Assembly: GCA_034620365.1 (NCBI GenBank)
Contig: JAQGEQ010000081.1
Coordinates: 585,742-649,741 of the forward strand
Length of the DNA: 64,000 nt
Reading direction: 5' to 3'
Source of the DNA: Pegea sp. RAD2-039
Taxonomy: Eukaryota; Chordata; Thaliacea; Salpida; Salpidae
Shown here: positions 12,241 to 23,492 of the stretch, in pieces
Layout of the letters: the number at the start of each line of letters is the position of its first letter
Numbering within the stretch: position 1 is the first letter of the stretch
Notes under the pieces: generated by a model
The model's database searches: none
The model's input: only the letters and a program-made list of their open reading frames with translations
Told to the model about the DNA's origin: nothing
Position numbers and translations under genes: made by a program

Positions 12241-13640
12241 TAGAACCTGTTATTAAACTGTTGTGAGAAAATGTCCATCTTGTAAATCCAAAACAATTTA
12301 TCAATAAAAGGAATAAAAAAAGGGATAAATAACAATGTTTCAGTGAACTTTAAACAGCAACAGATAGCAATTGTTAATGCTTAAAAATGTTTACTTGTAT
12401 TTTGAGAAACAAAATATATTAGATTTAAAAATACAAAAACCAAATCTGCTTGTTTTGCTGTTAACAAACATGTGTAACTTGCATATGGTTTCCTCGTATA
12501 ATATTCAAACGCAAAAAATAGGTTATTATCATTCTTACAAGAGAAAAGACCATACTTGACTTTTTAAAGCTTAGATTAACTCTTTATAGGATTGTTTTTA
12601 AAAGAAAGTCGATTTTGTAATAGTAAATCGAGATTATGATCTGTAAAAAAATAACTTATTAGCGTTTGTTTTGATTATAACTAGCTTGCTTAGCTGTTTT
12701 GAAATTTGTTTTAAAAGTATATATATTATTAGATGATTTTTTAAATGAAATTGCTTGTTTCTAAGTTTAAAATGATTATCATTTAGGTTTAATTATTAAT
12801 GACTCTATTTACTTTTTTCAGAACTTACTTAGACTTACAGTTATTTATAACCATTTGTATGACAATTAATTTTTTTATTATTAGAAATTTATTTTTTTCA
12901 AAGAATTCTTCAAAATTATTATTTATAATTTAATTGTCTAAAAAGTATTCATAAAGTAATCAAAACATTCTCATTTTCTCCAACAAATGAGCTTAATTGT
13001 TAATTTAGAAACATTTATTTGTTATTATGTTTACTTTGATGAACATTACTTAAATGTAGTCGCTAATCAAAATGTATATCATTTTTAAATGCAAGCTTCA
13101 GCCCAATATTTATTAAAAGTTTCAATATTCTGCATTATCTAAATTAATTAGCATAAATTAGAGCAGAATTTATTTATGATTCAAAATTCATTTCTGGAAA
13201 AGATTTTTAAACTTTTTATTTTCAGAAAGAAATCAGATTTTGTAAACATACCTAAATCTACCTCGGTGGGAATCTAACTCACCCTTGCATTGTGGTAGGC
13301 GAGAAATCTACCACTGAACCACAAATGCTGTCGAATGACAAAACTTTTTAATAGTACAAATTATATCAGAACTTTGTGCATAACAAAACAAATCAAGCAC
13401 AAGCTTGTTAAAATTTTAGAATTATCTTAACTTGTATTATTTATCTGTGATAGAACTATTTATTTCAGTTAGTTAAGTAATTGCTAATTTAATACATTAA
13501 TAACATTATAAAAACTGATTTTTTATGATATAAAGAAAAGTCAAAAGATTAAAAATTGTGTTTCGAACGTTGTATCAAAAGCATTTTCTTAAAATTTTTT
13601 TAAAAATTGAAGAACAGCATTTTTTTCTTTTTGAAGTTTT
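12241..13640. repeat. Repeat block: 12241-12475 like 35020-35250, rest like 6755-7930
   Basis: The first part copies 35020-35250 (starts near GAGAAAATGTCCATC), the second follows 6755-7930. A 62-codon open frame at 12371-12559 spans the join and is not conserved, so it is not called. The tRNA-like relic is listed separately. Confidence 0.7.
13258..13328 (-). pseudogene. tRNA-Gly-like sequence, second degenerate copy
   Basis: Paralogue of the relic at 7535-7605, carried in the same duplicated block. The 5' half (GCATTTGTGGTTCAGTGG) is intact and the B-box reads GTTAGATTCC. The 3' acceptor strand is again missing and the anticodon position reads ACC. The 3' defect is shared with the other copy, so it predates the block duplication. 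Confidence 0.7.
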
Positions 13641-15420
13641 ATATAAGTTGCCAAAATAAACAAATATGTTTGTTGTGATCAACAGTACTTAGACGTCGTC
13701 GTTAATCAAAAAGAAAATATTTTTTAACTGCAAACTTTAACCCAATATTTAATAAAAGTTTCAATATTCTGCATTTTTTAACTTTATTTATCATAAAATA
13801 GAGTGGATTTTATTTATGATTCAAAATTCATTTCTGGAAAAGATTTTTGAAACTTTTATTTTTAGAAAACAATAGATTGTTAATCAGTATGGATTAAAAA
13901 AATAAATTTTATTAAAAATTCTGTTAAAGCGTTTTTCGACTAAATAAAAATTATCTTGTAAGAATCACAAAGAATCTAATAATATCATAAAATCTGATCT
14001 CTTGCTACATGTATGTTAAAAGATGAACAAATACAACCACCAGAAAAAATATTCGGACATTTTTTACACTCAAAGTACTTGTTAACCTAATTAAAAACCG
14101 ACTTTAATAATTGATAATCAACAAAATCAACAATCTGTAGAGTGTCTGTGATTTTAAATTCAACTGAATATATCAGTTTCAAAATGTTAGTATTAGGAGA
14201 AGAGCTTTCTAAAACTGGTTTACATGGAAAGTAAAATTCTTAAAACAAATTTGTAGAAATAAAGTTTCTTATTTATTCATTATAAATTTTAAAATAGAAT
14301 TGTCATAATTGTAAGTTGAAACAGAGAAAGGTAAATCTCATGAGAACATAAGACAAAAAAAAGTTTTATATAAATGACAAAATTATTTTTCTTGATTTGT
14401 TTTGAATTATTTTCACTAAAAGTGCTTTGTACAGTTGTGAACTGCGATAGAGTCTTAAATACATTCCAATAGTGTTTATTCGAGATAAGGATTTTTTTGA
14501 TTTTATTTTCATTATAATCAACTTATTTTGATAATTTATTAAATCTGCATATTATTACACGTATAGTACTCAATAAACAAAATTTATGTAAACTTTTTGA
14601 GATTACAGTTTAATACAGCAGCAGTCTAAAAAAATATTTCTTTACTTTTATTTTGCTTTTTTTTAATATTAAAATATAAATTATATCTGATTGATATTTA
14701 GCGACTTTTTTAAATAAAATTTTTAGGTTAATTTTCTAGATAGAAAAGTTTAGCACTAAAAAATATGAAATTAATTTTTTTAACAATTTTCCAAATCAAG
14801 TTGTTATCAATTTGTAGATTATATTTTTACTAGCTAAAATCAAATAAATTTGCAAGATCTAGTGAATTTGTTAAATTATCAACAAAAGTAAACTTTGAAG
14901 GTAAATTACAAGGATTCTAAAAATTTTTTTTGGATTTCTTAAAAAAACAATTTTCCAACGGAAGAAAAAATACATAGTTGAAAACTGACAGCTATAACTG
15001 TTGTTTGTTTTGACTTATATAGCTTTTTTAATTAGAAAATGATTTATTCTTCATGGAAACTAATCTAAAAAAGTAAATTTTTTTTGTATTTTTTTCTTAT
15101 GTTTAAAATTAAAAACAATCTTAAAGCACACAAATCATTAATGACAGAAGATTCCTATGACAATTGTAATAGTATTATTAATTTGTTTTAGAACTTTTTA
15201 AAATTTTTTTCAATTATATCTTTGACATGTAATTCATTAATAAGATATAATTTATCTGTCAGTAATACGATTGTCAGTACAAAAGTAAGCAGTTAAACAG
15301 TCTAAAATAAATTCTACAAGAGCTAAGTGCTAAGTGCCACAGTTTATTATTAAATCGTACTAAAGAAAAATAATCTTGTTTTAAAATGGTTTTTCAGAAT
15401 GAGAAATCAAATTAAAAAAA
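13641..15420. repeat. Repeat block related to 46605-47380 and 53441-54240
   Basis: From 13650 to about 14450 it follows 46605-47380 and 53441-54240. From about 14750 it follows 5520-6190. Bases 14450-14600 have no clear relative that I can see. No gene found. Confidence 0.65.
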
Positions 15421-16515
15421 AAATTAGTACCAACAGCGACAGCCTGCGGATGTTGTAACTTAAAAGTAACTTGTTTTATTTTTAACAAAATAAAGTAAAC
15501 TAAACCTAAAAACAAACAACTTGCTTGATTTTGTTATTAGCAAACATTTATATAGAAAATCAAATCTGCTATTAGGTTTTTTGCTGATATTTTTTGTTGA
15601 ATTAAATCTTATATAAATATTTTTCTAAACGCAGTAGGTGTAAAACTTCTATTTTTTCAATGATTTTTTTTAATTTTAAATGTGAACTTAGTTAGCAAAA
15701 ATTATAATTTATAGCAGCAACTGCAAAGTAGCGACTTTTTTTTTATCAGAATAAGAAATTGAATAAAAAAGAAGCTAAATCAAAATGCCAACAGCGACAG
15801 CTGGCGGATGTTGTGAATTACAAATAATTTGTTTGAAAAAAACGTTAGAAATAAAATAAATTAAACTAAGCCAAAGACAAACATCTCGTTTGTTTAGAAT
15901 TGTTATGCTGACTTATTTCAGTACAATATTTATAAGGTCAACGCAAATGAAAGTTGATTTTGCTAAAAGCAGAAAATATATGTTTTTAACTTTAATTTTT
16001 CTGTCACTTAATATCATAATAAAAAATATATTTGATTGATGATTGAAAAATAAAAATTCTTGATTCTCAATTTTTGGATTATAGTTTTTACTAGCAAAAA
16101 TGAAATATGTTTTTATATCTTATTTATAGTGCATTTGTTGAATTATCTACAAAAGGTACACTTTAAAGGTAAACAATATTTTTCGTAAAACTGTTTTTGT
16201 TTCATTTCAACACAAAATTCTGTTTTTAGTAACAGAAATAATTAATCAAAATTTACATTTATAGCTGTTATGTATTTTGGCTTATCTAGCTTCTTGATTG
16301 AGAAATGATTTGCATAATTCATAGAAAATAATCTAAAAAGTAACAATTTACTTGTAAATTATTTCTTATGTTAAAATAAAAAAATTGACGCTAATCATCA
16401 ATAACAGAAGTTGTTCATGACAAATGCAATGATATTATGAATTTGTTATTACTACTTTATGAAGATTATAAATCTATATTTTTGAACTGGAACACATTAA
16501 TAAGATATAATTTAT
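15421..16515. repeat. Repeat block with two GC-rich core motifs
   Basis: Two copies of the dispersed GC-rich core lie at about 15429 and 15788, so two repeat units are joined here. Bases 15700-16515 follow 32180-32990, 35590-36200 and 50330-51050. The LINE insertion follows directly. No gene seen. Confidence 0.7.
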
Positions 16516-17724
16516 ATTTATTTATTTATTACAATAAATGTGAAGGAGGGTGCCTAAAAAGAGCACCTCTCGCTAACACACATTCTCACAAATTAGATCT
16601 ATTTGACGTGTAAACGAAAAAGCATATGACAATGAAGAATTGCACAGAATCATAGTATTGTAAAAGAGAAAAATTCACAGTTTAGAAATGGCAATGTTGG
16701 CGATATTATAACAATTCAGCTTTTTCTTGAACAGCATAAGTGATTTTGACATGACAATCTCTGATGGCAGATTGTTCCATGTACTGATTGTGCGGTATGA
16801 GAAAAAACTTAATCTGGTTAACGTAGCTGGTGGAGTGGGCTTATTAAGATGTAATTTATGTCTTCTAAGTTGATATAACTTGAGGGAGGGACTAATGGAG
16901 AAAAAGTCATCAAACTGAAGATCAATTAGGTTGTGAATAATTTTAAAAATCAGAATAAGGTCGTATTTGATTCTTCGGATTTCCAAAGTATCTAGATTGA
17001 AGAAGCTGAGACGATGGTTATAACTCTCGTATTTGATATTAAGTTTCCTGCAAACCAATCTCGTAAATGTTGCCTGAACAGATTCGATTTTTCTGATATC
17101 ACCAACTTGATATGGCATCCATGCACTGATATTGTATTCAAGAATAGGGCGTATGTACAGTTTGAAAAGATTGACGAAAAACCATGGATCTTTAGAATTA
17201 AAAGTCTTTATGATGAGGTGGACAAGCTTGATAGATTTTCCAAAGATTCTGGAAACATAACTGTGCCATTTGAAGTCAGATGTCAGAGTAATGCCGAGGT
17301 CTATGACTGAGGATACTCGTTCAAGAATGGATCCATTGATGTAGTATTGGTTGCTGAAGTTGGCCGCTGGCTTACGGGAGAATGTTATAACTTCAGACTT
17401 TGTTGGCTGGATTTTAAGTTGCCAATTCGCAGACCAGTTTTCTACAATGTTTAGTGCAGTTTGGAGTTTTGAGTGAGAACCAGATAATAGCTTGATGTCA
17501 TCTGCATACACAAACACACTGATATTGTCTACTGTTATTAGTCTTCTGATGAGGTCTTCAATGAAAATCAAAAAGAGAAGTGGACTCAGGACGGAACCTT
17601 GAGGAACGCCGCTGGTGACTTTACTAGGAGTAGATAAAGATCTATCTACACGGGTTCGTTGGGTTCTACCTGATAAGAAATCTTCAATCCATTTTAAGAT
17701 AGAGTTGCTGATTTTTATGTCAAT
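16516..17724 (-). mobile_element. CR1/Jockey-type LINE, 5'-truncated
   Basis: A non-LTR retrotransposon on the minus strand. It holds the second half of the reverse transcriptase frame, a 3' UTR of about 140 bases (16536-16674) and a TAAA-type tail in plus-strand ATTTATTTATTTATT. The 5' end stops abruptly at about 17724, inside the RT domain, as expected for incomplete reverse transcription. It splits a repeat that is uninterrupted at 32980-33010 and 36190-36230 (ATTTGTCAAT then ACCATTGTCAG), which are the empty sites. The last 53 bases of its 3' end recur in the SINE at 55873. Confidence 0.85.
16675..17724 (-). pseudogene. LINE reverse transcriptase fragment (open, no start)
   Basis: About 349 codons are open without any stop, but the frame has no true start because the element is 5'-truncated. 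Visible motifs in order are GVPQGSVLSPLLF, the catalytic VYADDIKLL (YADD), a motif-D-like KSEVITFSRK, DLGITLTSDFKWH, the thumb RPILEY and a C-terminal SYRTISTWNNLPSE typical of CR1/Jockey/Rex relatives. The natural C-terminus is kept. Missing are ORF1, the endonuclease and the first RT motifs, so it cannot move on its own. The antisense open frame at 17014-17310 is a shadow. Confidence 0.9.
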
Positions 17725-18090
17725 AAAAATATTTTTTATATGTCAACGTTACCATTGTCAGTTAAACAGTCTAAATTCAAATCTTTAAGAGCTATATGCC
17801 ACAGTTTAATAACAAGTTGTACTTAAAAATATATTATTGTTTTGAAATGATTTTTCAGAATAATCGTTCTGATCGACAATAATGTAGATGTAGCCGTTAA
17901 TGAAAATGTAAATCTTATTTAAATAGAAACTTCAACTTAATATTTATAAATTTTTTCTGGAAAAGAATTTTCAAACTTTTATTTTTAGAAAATGTTAGAT
18001 TGTTTATAAATATAGATAAAATAGATAAATTTGCTTGCAAATTCTGTTAAAAGGTTTTTCCACTAAATAACAAATATCTTTTATTAGGAT
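17725..18090. repeat. Repeat remnant between LINE and segmental duplication
   Basis: Continues the repeat broken by the LINE and follows 33000-33370 and 36230-36640. No gene seen. Confidence 0.65.
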
Positions 18091-19839
18091 CACAGAGAAT
18101 CTAATAATATCATGAAATCTGATTTCTTGTTTCAAATAATGTAAAAACATGAATAAATACAACCACCAGAAAATAAAATATTCGAACATTTTTTACACTC
18201 ACAGTACTTGTTAATCTAATTAGAAACCGGCTTTAATATTAAATGATTATCAACGAAATCAGCAATCTGTAGAAGGTCTGTGTTTTATCTTCAACTGAGT
18301 ACATCAGTTTCAAAATGTTAGGTTTAACAGAAGAGCTTTCTGAAACTAGTCTAAATGGAAAGAATTTGACCTTATAAATAAGCCAGTTTTAGTTTCATAC
18401 TTATGGGTTGAAACAGAAAAAAGTAAAGTTCTTAAAAACAAATTTTTAAAAATAAAGTTTCTTATTTATCCATCATATATTTTAAAATAGATTTATCTTA
18501 ATTACAAGTTGAAACAGAGAAAAGTAAATTTTATAAGAACAAAAGAAAAAATTAGTATTATATAAATGACAAAATTATTTTTCTTGATTTGTTTTGAAAT
18601 GTTTTCATTAAAAGTGCTTTGCATAGTTTTTATTTTATGAGATGTTTTCCAAAGTTTTAATAATATTCTCGTCAACGATTTTATTTCAAAATTCTGTTTT
18701 TTGCAAAAGCTTGAATTAAATTTTTAAGCAAATAATAAAAATTTTCGATCATATATTTTTCAACATTTACCACTGATAGTTGATAAATATCTAGTTTAAT
18801 TGTTAAAAGTTCATATTTATCTAGCTTTATATCTTTATAAATTGTAAGAGTTTGAAGCAGCTGAATGCAAGCAAACATTTATTTATTGTATATACTTACG
18901 TTCAGAAGTTTTGCTTATGGTTATTTAGATTGTTTTCTTATATATTGTTTTTTTTTTGCTTTTTTGTATTTAAGTACTTTTTGACGTTCATTAATTTTAA
19001 AAAGACAGAATTATTTCATGATCTTATAAGTACCAAAATACTTCAGTGGTAGTTTTGTGTAAAAATACTTTTAGGATTTATTTTGTTTATTTATATGAGT
19101 CTATTGTGTATATAGAAGGAAAAAATGTTTTGCAGTCGTAATGTCAGTTTTTTGAATCATTTTAAAATTTCGTCCAGCTACCATTACTTAGAATGGTTTT
19201 TTCAAATTCATTTTCAAAATAATAATTCATTTCTTTTTCATAACTTTTTTGCGTGCAAAATCATTTCTGCTTCAAAATTTAATTTAAATTTCAAGGTATT
19301 ACTAGGTTTGATCAACATTTTAAATTCAAAAACGTTTCATGTAAGCTTTTTCTAGATCCTTTACTTAAGCTAAAGGCGCAAAGTTAAGTTTTCTGATTGC
19401 AAAAGTGTTTATGTTATCTCCTTGTGGTTTAAAGACAAGATAAAAAATTTATGTTTCTTTTTCAGTTGTTAGATAAATCTGTAGCCTGCTACAGGATTAG
19501 CTTAATAATAGATCATTTTGTTTTAAGTATAGGAGATCTATAGTTTAAGCAATAGTACAGTGCTAGGTTTTCTGAATGTAAGGTTAAGTATCTTTTTGAT
19601 TATAACAGACTAAATAACTTTTTGAATATTCAATGCTGTTGAAAAAGAGTGTAGTAAGCTAAACTTGGCTGCTACTGCTTTTACTTGTTATGTTTTAAAT
19701 ATTGTTCTTGTTTTACTATTTAAAGCACCAGAAAATTTAAGTTTTTTTTTAGTATCTTTCTAAAAGAATACATTTTTAGCTTAAAAGTAATTTTTTGTGC
19801 ATATTAAAAATATTGTTTAAACGTGCTTAAATGATCTTA

Positions 19840-20040
19840 ACAATTGTGTTGCACGTGACTGAGGCACGATCGCTTCATGTTTATGACGCTGGTTGTAGAG
19901 GGTGTTTTTTCTCGCTTCTACTTTCGATGTACAACGTCATGATTTCTTTGTTTATGCAGACAAACACCTACATACTTTGAAACAAATACACGAAGCAGCC
20001 ACATGTTTCATCGAGATTCAAACTATTCAGACACTAATAA
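19840..20040 (+). promoter_or_regulatory. Higher-GC segment upstream of CUL3 copy A
   Basis: This short segment is clearly richer in G+C and CpG than its surroundings. It contains GCACGTGAC (an E-box CACGTG) and GAGGCACGATCGC, and lies 550-740 bases before the first CUL3 exon. It may hold a promoter or an untranslated first exon. Copy B has the same segment (about 59155-59355) but with CACGTG changed to CGCGTG. No transcription start can be read from the sequence. Confidence 0.2.
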
Positions 20041-20582
20041 AGTGATAGAAATTTTTATCATTTTTGATATCAATTTTGTTGTACTGGTTTAAATATAGTG
20101 GATTAAAGAATTTCATTTTTTGCTAAAATGTTGATAGTAATATACTGTTGATTTTTTATTTGTAATTTAAAGTTAACTTGCTATGCTTATAGTTTTAAAT
20201 TAATTTTACATTTTGTGATTTTCAGAAACTTTTGTTTTTTTACTTATTTTATGATACACTTTTTTTTACAAATATATTTAACCCATTTTTATATATTTTT
20301 TTTCAACAAATTTCTGCAAAATGCGTTTTATCAAAGTTGAGTGAAAATATTTATAATAGAAATGAGGAGCTAACTTCAGTTTTTAGGCTTTTATAAGTTG
20401 AGCAGTTATAAACTTTCAGTCTAAGTTAGCCAGCTTATGTAAAAGGAAATCAACTTATTGGTTGATATGACATTTTTGATTCTCAAAAATTCTGTTTTTA
20501 TTCACTATTTTCTTATTTTAATTTGATAAAAAAATTTTCATACAAAGAAAATGAAAATATAAAATCTGATTTTTTTTTCTAG

Positions 20583-22701
20583 ATGACAGTGGATGACCGA
20601 TACTTCTTGAACAACTGGGATCTGCTCAAAAAAGCAATCCAACAAATTCAAAACAAAAACGAGGGTAGTCTTAGGTTTGAAGAAATTTTTAGGAATGCGT
20701 ACATGATGGTTATTCATGAGCATGGCGAGAAGTTGTACAATGGATTGAGAGAGGTGGTCACTGACCATCTTCGTCTAAAGGTGATTGGTTGTTGGAATTT
20801 GGGTCGATCATTTTTATAGTTTATTTGGCAAAGCTCACATCAAAAGATGTTTCTTATAAATATTTTCTAAATAATTGGCCACCTATTAGGTCCTAACCTA
20901 GACAGACACTAGCTGGACGTTGATGCCACTGTCCCAGCTGATAGTCATCGAACATCGGGTGTAATTGGGTGGTTCTGTTTGTCTAAAATGACTTTTAGAG
21001 ATTTATTTAGTGAAAAAAACTCATTTTAATTCAGGTTAGTGTTGATGTGATTGCTTCACTGAAGAACAACTTCCTGTCCACACTGAACGCTGCTTGGGAA
21101 GACCATCTAACCTGCATGGTAAAGATCAGCTACACCATGACGCTTATGGTCAGTATCTTTACCTACATGTTGATCTTCTCACATATTTTTCATAAAGGAT
21201 CGAGTTTATGTGTCTCAAAATAACGTTGATAATGTTTATCATCTGGGGTTAAAACTCTTTCGAGATGAAGTGATCCGCCACAAGGAGATAGGAAGTTATC
21301 TTGAAGAAGTGCTTCTAGATCTCGTAGCTCGCGAACGAAAGGGGGAAGTTGTTGACAGGTAGATGACTCTAGAGTGTTTTAAACATCTTTCTAAACATCT
21401 TCTACTTTCAGAGGTTCTATCAGAAGCGCTTGCATGATGCTCACGACTTTATCGCTAAATAACCGAGACGTTTACGAGCAACAATTTGAGATCGCTTTTT
21501 TGCAGCAGTCGGTTGAATTTTATAGAGTAAAAAATCCTCCTTAAGAATCATAAACATTTCTAATTTAATTATCATTTGTAGTTGGAAAGCCAGAAATTGT
21601 TAGCTGAAAACAGCACTTCTGTCTACATCAATAAAGTTGAAGCTAGAATCGAAGAGGAAGTCGAAAGAGCGCGTTATTATCTTAATCCAATGAGCGAACC
21701 AGCTATAATATCTGGTACCTAGACACCCTCATCATCATCGACCAGCTTCAAATTTGTTTTTTTGATTCAGTTCTTGAAAGCGAGCTGATCCAGAAGCACA
21801 TGCGTACCATAGTTGAGATGGAAAACTCTGGAGCTGTTCACATGTTAAAGAATGATAAAATAGAGGGCTTGTTGGATTTCTCCAACCACATAAGTTAAAT
21901 ATAAAACTGGTTTTTGTTTACAGATCTTCTTTGTATGTACAAGTTGTTTGAAAGAGTTCCTGAAGGTCTTTTGACTTTGAAGGATTGTGTGAGTGTGTAC
22001 CTTCGAGAGCAGGGCAAGGCTCTTGTTGAAGATTGTAGTCAAAAGTCTGCAGTGGATTACATCCAGGTACTTCTTTCTATTTATCATCTAACCTTTTAAC
22101 TTTCAACCTTGTAGAGCTTGCTGGACCTCAAGGATCGTATGGATGACTTTTTGACTAAATCATTCAAAAATGATAATATCTTTAAGAAGATGATCGGGGG
22201 TGACTTTGAATGGTTTGTTAATCTCAACCCGAAGTCACCAGAGTACCTCTCGTTGTTTATTGATGATAAACTGAATAAAGGCGATAAAATGGTTAGTTTC
22301 AAATAACCCGGTGCCCTCATAGTCATTCCGATCTTCCTAGTTATCTGAACAAGACGTTGAAAGCGTCCTGGAAAAGTCAATGTCGTTATTTCGCTTTCTG
22401 CAAGAAAAAGATGGTTTTGAGCGCTACTACAAACAGCATCTCAGTAGACGTCTTCTCACCAACAAAAGTATCTCAGATGACTCTGAGAAAAACATGATCG
22501 CCAAATTGAAGGTTTGTTTACTTTTTTTATCAACTACGTCATCAATCGCGAAACGTCATCGAATTTCAGACTGAATGCGGATGCCAGTTCACCAGCAAAC
22601 TCGAAAGTATGTTCAATGAAATGAAATTCTCCATCACAACCAACGAGGACTTTAAGCGTCACATCACCGACAACTCCGGAATAAAGGATTTTTCTTTGTA
22701 A
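20583..22701 (+). CDS. CUL3: CUL3-like cullin, C-terminally truncated, copy A (10 exons, 479 aa)
   Basis: Cullin-3 is the scaffold of BTB-CUL3-RBX1 ubiquitin ligases. Exons are 20583-20780, 21035-21148, 21198-21358, 21412-21526, 21582-21714, 21771-21866, 21924-22066, 22115-22291, 22341-22511 and 22570-22701, and they join in frame throughout. Conserved runs include [91 protein letters not shown] and [15 protein letters not shown]-contact positions matching human L52, F54, E55 and Y62 are kept, while Y58 reads Phe and Y125 reads Leu. The protein ends at TAA after GIKDFSL, near human residue 500 of 768, so the RBX1-binding and WHB/neddylation parts are missing. The ATG directly follows a TTTTCTAG acceptor, so an upstream exon may exist. 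Intron 6 has a GC donor. It is either a truncated gene or a partial pseudogene. Confidence 0.85.
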
Positions 22702-22737
22702 TTTAAATAGATAGATGAAATAACATTTTTTTATAAA

Positions 22738-22777
22738 ATCGACGCTGCAACAGAAGATTAAGAAGTCGAATTATGAG
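22738..22777 (+). pseudogene. Possible remnant of CUL3 neddylation-site exon, copy A
   Basis: Shortly after the CUL3 stop, one frame reads IDAAT and, after a one-base frame slip, KIKKSNYE, then a stop. This resembles the IEAAIVRIMKSRKK segment around the conserved neddylation Lys of cullins. Copy B reads RIKKSKYE. If real, the exons between the truncation and this point were deleted. The match is short and needs a frameshift, so a chance resemblance is possible. Confidence 0.3.
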
Positions 22778-23246
22778 TAGTGGTTTATTGTTGAAGACAG
22801 TTAATGAAGTTGTTCTAGAGATCAATTAGAAAGTTACGGATGATTTTATCAGAGTTTATAAATAATGACAATATTTTTGTAAACAAACTTTATAGAAATT
22901 ATAATTTATATCAATTAAATAAAAAGCTTAATAAATGCTACTTTATATTTAAAAAGAATATACTGGTTTATAAACGGTTAGCAACTTTCAATTTTAACTA
23001 GTTTGAAAAACTACTCGACTGTAAACGCAAGGCAAATTAAACTTATGTAAGAAAGTTTATCCTGTTTCTATTCAACCTGATTACTACTATTTAAATAACT
23101 AAATAAAAACAATACTGGAAAACGAAAAAAAAGACAATTCGGTGAAAATTCTTTAATTTTAGAAAGTAATAACTTTTTGCTTGATCCATTTACAATTAAT
23201 TTAGTCTAATTGAAAGCTTATTAGATTAAGAGATATAATATCTTTC

Positions 23247-23492
23247 TTGAGATCTATTTCGATCTTTACCTTATTTTTTGTGATGATCCAAGGTGTTTAT
23301 TTTATAAAAGTCGTAAATAATCTTAAATCAAATAAACAAATAAAGCATGAGGTCATTGAAACACATTTAGACGTTTTCATTAACTGGCTAACATATAAGT
23401 TTTTGGTTTCAACTAACTTTCTAATATTATACAAATGTACAAATGATTGCCAAATTAATGACGTCATAATTGCTGATAGTAAAAACACGTAG
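23247..23492 (+). CDS. Hypothetical small ORF, possible secreted protein, copy A (81 aa)
   Basis: I do not recognise this frame. It starts with a hydrophobic stretch after a basic residue (MRSISIFTLFFVMIQG) that looks like a signal peptide and has a Cys pair near the C-terminus. It lies about 550 bases past the CUL3 stop. The copy at 62671-62916 is equally open, with two amino-acid changes and one silent change. The opposite strand is open too, and the region is AT-rich, so support is weak. Confidence 0.15.
   Translation: MRSISIFTLFFVMIQGVYFIKVVNNLKSNKQIKHEVIETHLDVFINWLTYKFLVSTNFLILYKCTNDCQINDVIIADSKNT

Noticed and set aside
17014-17310. 98-codon plus-strand frame inside the LINE
   Set aside because: It is the antisense shadow of the reverse transcriptase frame.
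18852-19355. Two open frames of 66 and 76 codons upstream of CUL3, repeated in copy B
   Set aside because: Composition is Phe/Leu/Ile-rich as expected from T-rich DNA, frame ends shift between copies, and no domain is visible.
20538-20768. Antisense frame over CUL3 exon 1, and similar ones over exons 7 and 8
   Set aside because: Shadows of the spliced CUL3 exons; the sense strand carries clear cullin homology.
21867-21893. Extension of CUL3 exon 6 to the GT at 21894 in copy A
   Set aside because: It would leave a 30-base intron and add residues absent from cullins; copy B has a normal GT donor at the inner position.
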